Assembly (NCBI GenBank): GCA_902784465.1
Contig: CACZUZ010000017.1
Span: 1 to 45,669 of the forward strand
Direction of reading: 5' to 3'
Source of the DNA: an uncultured Bacteroidota bacterium
GTDB taxonomy: Bacteria > Bacteroidota > Bacteroidia > Bacteroidales > P3
DNA length: 45,669 bases
Positions 33,328-38,981 of the stretch are shown here, piece by piece (the stretch's first letter is position 1; the number at the start of each line of letters is the position of its first letter). The notes under the pieces are model-generated. The model saw nothing but the letters and a program-made list of their open reading frames with translations. It did no database searches and had not been told where the DNA came from. The position numbers and the translations under genes were made by a program.

Positions 33328-33843
33328 ATGATAAAATACATCGCGGACAAGGAACATTACACAAAAGTGCTGACACTCTGCGAGAATGTCAAGCACGACC
33401 TGTGGATTGGCACTGCCGACCTGAAGGACTTGTATGTAGAAGGCGGACGGGATATGGTGCCATTCCTGTCAGTCCTCGACAAGCTGCTGAAACGTGGTGT
33501 CTATGTGCGGCTGCTTCATGCCAAAGAACCAGGCGAGAACTTCCGCGAGGACTTCGACAAGTATCCAGGCTTGTGGAGCAGATTGGAACGGAGACTCTGC
33601 CCAAGGGTGCATTTCAAGATAATGATTTTCGACTGCGCTACCGCCTACATCGGCTCCGCCAACCTCACAGGTGCCGGTATCGGTATGAAAGGCGACAACA
33701 ACCGCAACTTCGAGGCCGGTATCCTCACCGACGACCCCCAATTGGTCGATGCCGCCGCCGACCATCTCGACAGCGTGTGGCAGGGAAACCACTGTGACAA
33801 ATGCAAGCGGAAGAACTTCTGTGGAGACAGAATCTCTAAATAA
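33328..33843 (+). CDS. Phospholipase D-like nuclease family protein
   Basis: A 171-residue protein with one HKD motif: VHFKIMIFDCATAYIGSANL gives H-x-K-x4-D followed by GSAN, the PLD superfamily active site. With a single motif it would act as a dimer, like Nuc-type nucleases. The N-terminus YIADKEHYTKVLTLCENVKH and the C-terminal CDKCKRKNFC (C-x2-C-x5-C, perhaps metal binding) complete it. A truncated second copy of the N-terminus is found on the other strand at 37994-38098. It follows the hypothetical gene by 29 bp. Base composition is more GC-rich than the two genes before it, so it may have a separate origin. Confidence 0.85.
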   Translation: MIKYIADKEHYTKVLTLCENVKHDLWIGTADLKDLYVEGGRDMVPFLSVLDKLLKRGVYVRLLHAKEPGENFREDFDKYPGLWSRLERRLCPRVHFKIMIFDCATAYIGSANLTGAGIGMKGDNNRNFEAGILTDDPQLVDAAADHLDSVWQGNHCDKCKRKNFCGDRISK

Positions 33844-33879
33844 AAACACCCTATGACACGAAATAACAAATCTTTGTGG

Positions 33880-33887
33880 TATTTTTG
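33880..33887 (+). promoter_or_regulatory. -7 box for the small acidic gene
   Basis: TATTTTTG 49 bp before the ATG at 33937. The sequence upstream shows no good -33 element and no copy of the TGTCA inverted repeat. Confidence 0.45.
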
Positions 33888-33936
33888 CATCTCGAAAGAA
33901 AAACAATATATTCACAACGAAATAAAACACAAAACA

Positions 33937-34158
33937 ATGGAAAACACACATCAAGACAACTACGATTATTCCATGATTACCATCTTCGATGAAGATGGAA
34001 CTGGATGGGATTATGAAATTGACGAAATTCTTGCAAATGGTATCACGGGGTCAAAGGATGAGCAAATCGCATACCTGAATGACATCATCCGCGATATTGA
34101 GCACTACAGAGACTATATAAAGTCTCTTGATGATTCAGATTCAAGGTTTTGCAAATAA
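33937..34158 (+). CDS. Small acidic hypothetical protein
   Basis: A 73-residue acidic protein (MENTHQDNYDYSMITIFDED ... GWDYEIDEILANGITGSKDE ... IAYLNDIIRDIEHYRDYIKS). I chose the ATG at 33937 because the promoter box lies downstream of the longer frame's start. It may be a small regulator, antitoxin or anti-nuclease inhibitor given its acidity and position between a PLD nuclease and a DEDDh exonuclease, but nothing in it proves that. Confidence 0.6.
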   Translation: MENTHQDNYDYSMITIFDEDGTGWDYEIDEILANGITGSKDEQIAYLNDIIRDIEHYRDYIKSLDDSDSRFCK

Positions 34159-34206
34159 GTTTTTTGTAGAAATTTTTTGCATACAAGTGGAAACCAGATG
34201 TGACTC

Positions 34207-34701
34207 ATGAAGAACTTCGCAGCCATAGATTTTGAGACGGCCAATGAGTGCCATTCCAGCGTGTGCAGTGTGGGTGTGGTTGTTGTTCGGGATGGCGTGA
34301 TGGCAGACAGTTTCTATAGCCTTATCAGGCCGGAACCCAATTATTACCGCTGGTTTTGTCAAGAAGCCAATGGACTTGGCCATGAAGATACGGACAATGC
34401 CGAGGTGTTTCCCGTGGTTTGGGCGAGAGTTGAACCAATGATAAAAGGTCTACCTTTGGTTGCCCATAACAAGCAATTCGATGAGGGCTGTCTCTGTGAA
34501 GTAATGGAGGTGTATCAGATGGACTGGCCGGACTATGAGTTCCATTGTACATTGGAAGCATCGAGAAAGATGCTCCACGGCTTGGAGAATTACCAACTGC
34601 ACACGGTATCTGCCGCTTGTGGCTATGACCTTGAACACCACCACCACGCATTAGCAGATGCGGCGGCCTGCGCAGCCATCGCGATTAAACTTGGACTTTG
34701 A
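34207..34701 (+). CDS. DEDDh 3'-5' exonuclease
   Basis: A 164-residue exonuclease of the DnaQ-like DEDD superfamily. Motif I is FAAIDFETAN (D8, E10), motif II lies in LVAHNKQFDEGCL, and motif III is HHHHALADAAACAAIA with the His and Asp of the DEDDh type. It is one domain, without a polymerase or helicase part, and the length is typical of stand-alone members. It degrades nucleic acid from the 3' end; its substrate is unknown. It lies 48 bp after the small acidic gene on the same strand. Confidence 0.9.
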   Translation: MKNFAAIDFETANECHSSVCSVGVVVVRDGVMADSFYSLIRPEPNYYRWFCQEANGLGHEDTDNAEVFPVVWARVEPMIKGLPLVAHNKQFDEGCLCEVMEVYQMDWPDYEFHCTLEASRKMLHGLENYQLHTVSAACGYDLEHHHHALADAAACAAIAIKLGL

Positions 34702-34768
34702 TTAAATTTGTGAATAACCGATGACGGGCATTCAGATTTGGGTGCCGTTGTCATTTTATTTCATGCCA

Positions 34769-34802
34769 TGTCATAATTTGACATAGGCATTGGGTATTTT
34801 TG
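34769..34802 (+). promoter_or_regulatory. Inverted-repeat promoter, second copy
   Basis: TGTCA-TAATT-TGACA (34769-34783) then TATTTTTG (34795-34802), 26 bp start to start, the same layout as at 31054-31087. The shared string is TGTCAT(A/G)ATTTGACATAG, 8 variable bases, TATTTTTGC. Confidence 0.7.
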
Positions 34803-34833
34803 CATTAGATAATAATCAAAAAAACTCGTAAAA

Positions 34834-35604
34834 ATGAAAGAAAAAGTATTGCATATTGTTGATGGCCCTTCTTCGCGTTGGGTGTTGGAACATGGAAAAA
34901 TAACCGATGAGATTGTTGTGTTTCCTCTTTATTTGTCGTTTGGACACATTCCAAGGGATTTTACTGACCAGGAATTGTGTTTCTCAATGATGTCTCTATA
35001 CAATTGGCGAAAGTCTGATAGATGGTTTGAAGAGTTTCCGAGATTGAAACGTATGGTGAATCAAGATTACTCTTCCTTTGACAAGGTTGTTGTTTGGCAT
35101 GGAGGAGGAGCGCATGAGCTACTCTTGCTTTATATGATGGCCGTTCTTACGGAGAACAATCTTTATCATGTCGATATAAGGGATAACACAGAGTTTATGA
35201 AAAAAATGAAGTCCATGAAGAACCCCTATATGGGAGATGTTAGCCCATACGACATTAGTACATTCAATATGTCATTAAATATGAAGAAGGTGTCCCCTCA
35301 AGAGAATGAAGAATATCGTAAAATGTGGCATGAATGGACTAAAAGCAAGGCTCCCTATCGGTTTACCAGCCTTGTATCGGATTGCATCAAAGAATATACG
35401 GGTGATTTTATGGATGAAACGATATTGGATGTCATTGAGGAAGAGATGGACCAAAGGCGTATAATAGGGAGCGTCATGGGACGCTTTATGATGAAAAACA
35501 TGAGAATCCCTGATGCAGTCATCCATAACAGAATTATGGAACTTGTGCTTGATGGTAAAATAAATAGGTCGGTGTTGCTTTCAGTTAATCGGACAAAATC
35601 GTAG
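34834..35604 (+). CDS. DUF1835-like hypothetical protein
   Basis: A 256-residue protein. The N-terminus (KEKVLHIVDGPSSRWVLEHG ... DEIVVFPLYLSFGHIP) and VVVWHGGGAHELLLLYMMAV follow the pattern of DUF1835, and the C-terminal helical part (DETILDVIEEEMDQRRIIGS ... NRIMELVLDGKI) that of its usual partner domain DUF3658. The function of these domains is not established. It is preceded by the second copy of the inverted-repeat promoter, so it is probably co-regulated with the PDDEXK nuclease. It ends 10 bp from the convergent WYL gene. Confidence 0.7.
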   Translation: MKEKVLHIVDGPSSRWVLEHGKITDEIVVFPLYLSFGHIPRDFTDQELCFSMMSLYNWRKSDRWFEEFPRLKRMVNQDYSSFDKVVVWHGGGAHELLLLYMMAVLTENNLYHVDIRDNTEFMKKMKSMKNPYMGDVSPYDISTFNMSLNMKKVSPQENEEYRKMWHEWTKSKAPYRFTSLVSDCIKEYTGDFMDETILDVIEEEMDQRRIIGSVMGRFMMKNMRIPDAVIHNRIMELVLDGKINRSVLLSVNRTKS

Positions 35605-35614
35605 GGGGATGAGA

Positions 35615-36526
35615 CTACTCTTCGTCCTCCTTGTACTTCGCTACCATTGCCTTCGCTTCTTCTCTTATCTCATTTCTCAAAGACTCCGGTTTTAGCACTT
35701 CAACAGTACTACCTAATGAGAGAATTCGTTGTCGTAGTTCATATGAGGGTCGTACACGTAATGCAAAGAGGGCGAACCCTTCGTATCTACTTGTCAATTC
35801 CATTTGGGAACGGTGCAGAGGTAAGGAACGTACATAGTTTGCCTGATGTGCCTCAACTTTCAGCCAGATACTCTCCACGTTTCCTTCGCCAATGGTTATG
35901 CCGAATGCACCCTCAAACATCTCTTCAAGATTGAAATCGGGGTCGCGACGGAATGTTTCCTCCTTTATCTCAAACTGGCTAATGCGGTCGAGCGCAAGAA
36001 TTATATACGGCATATCCTTCTTGTAGCGGCCAATAAGGTACCATCGCCGCTCAAACATTTTGATAGCGTGAGGTTGAAAATCAAAATAATGTGTTTCCGT
36101 ATCAGCCCAATAAGGTTTATAGTAAAACTCCACCTTACGTTGCTCCTTCATTGCCTGAAGAACGGCGGGAAGATGTTCTGTGTTGGCCTTTTCAATGCTG
36201 ATATATTGTGCGATCTCCTTGCTGTCGCTAACAACCCTGTTCACGGCTATGGAGTCCAGTAGCCAGCGGCGGAAGTAGTCGTTGTCTCCACTGTCGGCAA
36301 TGCGGTAGCGGTATTGGCCGCTGGCACTGTAACATTCAATGTCGATACCAAAGATGTCTCTCACTTCGTCTCGATGGCGGTGGAAGGTTCGGCCATTGTA
36401 TTTCTCGCCGTTGCTAATCTCATCAGCGTACTCAAAAGCATCGGAGATTTGTTTGATGGTTAAGCCAGTATCTTTCGCCCGCATCAGGGTGTCCACAAGC
36501 CAGATGTATTTCTTCAGCGGGGTCAT
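35615..36526 (-). CDS. WYL-domain transcriptional regulator
   Basis: A 303-residue regulator: an N-terminal winged-helix part (KYIWLVDTLMRAKDTGLTIK ... NGRTFHRHRDEVRDIFG), a WYL domain (IKMFERRWYLIGRYKKDMPY, where RRWYLIG is the hallmark) at about residues 145-215, and a C-terminal WCX-like part (YEGFALFALRVRPSYELRQR). WYL proteins bind ligands, probably nucleic acids, and control defence genes in many bacteria. Its ATG overlaps the stop of the upstream rhuM-fic gene by 4 bp (ATGA), so the two are translationally coupled, and the regulator probably senses or controls that operon. Confidence 0.9.
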   Translation of the reverse strand: MTPLKKYIWLVDTLMRAKDTGLTIKQISDAFEYADEISNGEKYNGRTFHRHRDEVRDIFGIDIECYSASGQYRYRIADSGDNDYFRRWLLDSIAVNRVVSDSKEIAQYISIEKANTEHLPAVLQAMKEQRKVEFYYKPYWADTETHYFDFQPHAIKMFERRWYLIGRYKKDMPYIILALDRISQFEIKEETFRRDPDFNLEEMFEGAFGITIGEGNVESIWLKVEAHQANYVRSLPLHRSQMELTSRYEGFALFALRVRPSYELRQRILSLGSTVEVLKPESLRNEIREEAKAMVAKYKEDEE

Positions 36527-37518
36527 GGGTTGTTCTTGTTGATGAGGTTGACTATCACCTTCACCATCACGTCTTTTTCTTCTGGGCGGCTTTCGGCAAT
36601 CATCAGCGTAAGGGCCACAAGGGTGTTGTCCTCGATGCGTTTACTGCCGTCCGTGCGGTAGAGGATGCGGTTGTTGTTGAGAAACCATAGGAAAAGTGTG
36701 GCGGCGATTCGCTTGTTGCCGTCGCTGAACGAGTGGTTTTTGGTGACCAGATAAAGCAGCATTGCGGCCTTTTCTTCGACCGAGGGGTATAGCTCAATGC
36801 CGTCAAATGTTTGGTAAATTTGGCCGATGCTGCTTTTGAACGACTCATCTTTCTCGTTTCCGAACAAAGCGCTTTCGCCGAAACGTTCTTTCAGCGACAG
36901 GATAGCCTCCATAGCGTTCTCATACGAGGCATGGAAGGGTTCCTCCTTGGTGGTTTTGTCGATGGAAAGCCGTTGGTAATCGTAGCTGTCGAGAGTGTCG
37001 AGCGCATAGCTGTAGTCAGTCACTACATTGAAAAGAGCGTTGGTCTCGTCGTTCGAGAGAAGAGGTTGGCTTTGTATAGTGCGACCAAGCATTCCCACAA
37101 GCTGGCGCAGTTCATCGATCTGTTTCTTATGTATTTTCTCGTTGACGGCATATCCTTTGACAAGATAGTCTTTTATAATATTTCGCGCCCATATACGGAA
37201 TGCCGTACCACGTTGACTCTTAACGCGGTAACCGACGGATATTATAACGTCCAAATCATAATATTTCTGAAATCGCTTTACCTTTCTGGCACCCTCAATT
37301 TGAACTTGTAAGAATTCCTTACAAGTTGAAGATTCATCCAGTTCACCCTCTTTGTAGGCATTACGGATGTGCATTGTTATGTTTTGCGGCGTTTTCTCAA
37401 ACAGCAGAGCCATCTGTGCTTGTGTTAGCCATACAGTTTCATTCTCCAACCGCACGTCGATGGCTGTGTTCCCATCGTCAGTTTGGTAGATAACTATCTT
37501 GTCGTTGATGTTTTCCAT
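36523..37518 (-). CDS. RhuM-Fic fusion protein
   Basis: A 331-residue two-domain protein. Residues 1-140 are the RhuM (virulence protein RhuM, KilA-N-like) domain: TVWLTQAQMALLFEKTPQNI, STCKEFLQVQIEG, YYDLDVIISVGYRVKSQRG, FRIWARNIIKDYL. The C-terminal part is a Fic/Doc fold with the catalytic motif HSFSDGNKRIAA (HxFxDGNKRxA) at about residues 265-276, intact in all key residues, so AMPylation or a related transfer is expected. I see no obvious (S/T)xxxE(G/N) inhibitory helix at the N-terminus. It lies 26 bp after a small gene that may supply regulation. A perfect 25-bp palindrome lies inside the RhuM part. Confidence 0.9.
   Translation of the reverse strand: MENINDKIVIYQTDDGNTAIDVRLENETVWLTQAQMALLFEKTPQNITMHIRNAYKEGELDESSTCKEFLQVQIEGARKVKRFQKYYDLDVIISVGYRVKSQRGTAFRIWARNIIKDYLVKGYAVNEKIHKKQIDELRQLVGMLGRTIQSQPLLSNDETNALFNVVTDYSYALDTLDSYDYQRLSIDKTTKEEPFHASYENAMEAILSLKERFGESALFGNEKDESFKSSIGQIYQTFDGIELYPSVEEKAAMLLYLVTKNHSFSDGNKRIAATLFLWFLNNNRILYRTDGSKRIEDNTLVALTLMIAESRPEEKDVMVKVIVNLINKNNP
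37303..37327. repeat. Perfect 25-bp palindrome inside the RhuM domain
   Basis: AACTTGTAAG, AATTC, CTTACAAGTT on the plus strand. On the coding strand it spans codons 65-72 (T-C-K-E-F-L-Q-V), between the helix-turn-helix-like part and the YDLDVIISVGYRV strand. Confidence 0.95.
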
Positions 37519-37544
37519 ACTTTAATAACAGCTGATTCATCATA

Positions 37545-37889
37545 TTATTGCGCTGACAGCAACTCTTCTAATCCTTTCCAACGTTGTATCTCGGTCTCGC
37601 AGTTCTCTTTCTGGAAATAATATGCCATCTCCTCGAAGGTTAAGTCAAGCAGGAAGTCGGCTTCTGCTGAGCCAATCCCAAGATTTGTTTTCAAGTGCTT
37701 CTTTGTTTCCTCGGTCGACGGTGAATTCTGTACGGCAGAAACCACTTCTTCAAGGTTGTAGTTTATCTGTTTGAACACGGCCAATTCAGCCAGACGGGTA
37801 TCGATATAATCCGGTGTGATGGTTCGAACGTCGATATGGATAGTACCATCCTCTTCCGTTGTAACGATGGGTTTAGCGTATAGTTCCAT
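37545..37889 (-). CDS. Small hypothetical protein upstream of RhuM-Fic
   Basis: A 114-residue soluble acidic protein (MELYAKPIVTTEEDGTIHID ... ITPDYIDTRLAELAVFKQIN ... FLLDLTFEEMAYYFQKENCE). I chose the ATG at 37889: the promoter box at 37921-37928 lies inside the longer frame, so that frame cannot start upstream of it. The first 30 residues suggest a beta-strand pair, the rest helices. I do not recognise it. As first gene of the operon with the Fic fusion it is a candidate antitoxin or adaptor. Confidence 0.65.
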   Translation of the reverse strand: MELYAKPIVTTEEDGTIHIDVRTITPDYIDTRLAELAVFKQINYNLEEVVSAVQNSPSTEETKKHLKTNLGIGSAEADFLLDLTFEEMAYYFQKENCETEIQRWKGLEELLSAQ

Positions 37890-37920
37890 AATAATGCATT
37901 TATATATTTCTTCCAAGACG

Positions 37921-37959
37921 CAAAAATACAATAATGGTGTGCCATTTCGCGACACACAA
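37921..37959 (-). promoter_or_regulatory. Promoter and possible operator of the RhuM-Fic operon
   Basis: On the minus strand TATTTTTG (37921-37928) lies 32 bp before the ATG. Just upstream GTGTG ... ACACAC (about 37937-37959) form an inverted repeat that could be an operator for the WYL or RhuM protein. Confidence 0.5.
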
Positions 37960-37993
37960 TTGCTTTTTGAAAAATCCGTCATTGTGGTAATAA

Positions 37994-38098
37994 TTACAAA
38001 TCCTTCAGGTCGTCAGATCTAATCCACAAATCATGCTTGACTTTCTCGAAAAGTGCCAGTACCTTTGTGTAATGCCCCTTGTCTGCGATGTATTCTAA
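37994..38098 (-). pseudogene. N-terminal fragment of a second PLD-nuclease gene
   Basis: On the minus strand the frame reads EYIADKGHYTKVLALFEKVK then HDLWIRSDDLKDL and a TAA. This matches residues 3-36 of the intact PLD gene at 33328 (YIADKEHYTKVLTLCENVKH, DLWIGTADLKDL) with few changes. The start and the whole catalytic part are gone. The MITE-like element begins 3 bp away, right where the start codon would be. Confidence 0.88.
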
Positions 38099-38100
38099 CA

Positions 38101-38311
38101 CACTAGTGTCTCTTAAAAAAATTAACAATTTCTATAATGGCTCTTATCCTAACGAGGGTCGGCTAATCGAAGAAAAGGGGAGCTTTCTGAACCCATAATA
38201 GATTATCGTGGACGAATGAAATTCCAAGCCTCGGACATATTATCTATTAATTAAATTACTATGAATAAAATACATACAAATTATTATAACAAAAATTAAG
38301 AGACACTAGTG
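38101..38311. mobile_element. MITE-like element with 16-bp perfect terminal repeats
   Basis: CACTAGTGTCTCTTAA at 38101-38116 is the exact reverse complement of 38296-38311. The 211-bp AT-rich interior has no transposase; a short stretch reads SYPNEGRLIEEKGSFLNP before a stop, perhaps the tail of a lost gene. The outer eight bases, CACTAGTG, are themselves a palindrome. No target duplication is obvious. Confidence 0.75.
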
Positions 38312-38650
38312 ACTTTCCATAATGATTTCATTTATTGATTACGGCTTCTATAATACAACTTTGTATTTATCACGTTTTGTTTGAGTTAAGACAGAGCCCA
38401 AAACTCAATGGATGCTGCAAAAATAGAAAAGATGTATGTCAATTTTTGTCATGGTTTTGTGTTTGTTTCATTTTTCATAAAACAGCTGGCCCTTGTCCAT
38501 CTTCGTAACAAAAAGACAGTCAGGAGTATCTCAGCTCAATCTTACAATCTCAAAACAATTGTTATTTTGTCATATCGGATTGTTGAGATGATGACTTTTA
38601 AACAATAAAACTCACTAATTGACCGGAGTGCAGAGGCATCAGACGGGGAT
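38312..38650. other. AT-rich stretch without a recognisable gene
   Basis: Short frames only (one of 66 codons at 38408) without family signature or good start context. I see nothing functional. Confidence 0.4.
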
Positions 38651-38850
38651 GTGATTGTTGCTTTCGTGAATAACGAATTCACAATAAAGTTTCTTGACCT
38701 CACTCGTTATTTCCAAGAACGCCTATTGTATAGATTGTCTGTCAGCGAATACAAGGATCGGTTTATTTTGAAAGGCGGCGCATTGCTCTACGCCCATAAT
38801 GGCTTTCAGGCTCGCCCCACTTTGGAAAAATCGAAGATTCCTATTCCTCC
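38651..38850 (+). pseudogene. Fragment of an AbiEii-type nucleotidyltransferase toxin
   Basis: The frame reads LDLTRYFQERLLYRLSVSEY then KDRFILKGGALLYAHNGFQA and RPT. RLLYRLS.S.YKDRF.LKGG.LLY......RPT is the N-terminal signature of the AbiEii/AbiGii nucleotidyltransferase family, toxin of the AbiE abortive-infection systems. The conserved D-x-D motif that should follow RPT is missing, as is the rest of the protein and any AbiEi antitoxin, so this is a relic. Confidence 0.8.
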
Positions 38851-38981
38851 GTGGTCTTCACTTTCTTTGACAAATGTTTCAACAGAGAAATATGGTGGAT
38901 CGAATTCCCCGTAATGAGGATTGGATGTATATTTTCACGTGGCGACTGCAATATTATGGAAAAAGATGCGTTAGGGGAATA

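Noticed and set aside
38408-38608. 66-codon frame between the MITE-like element and the AbiEii relic
   Set aside because: No recognisable features, AT-rich chance frame beside decayed DNA.
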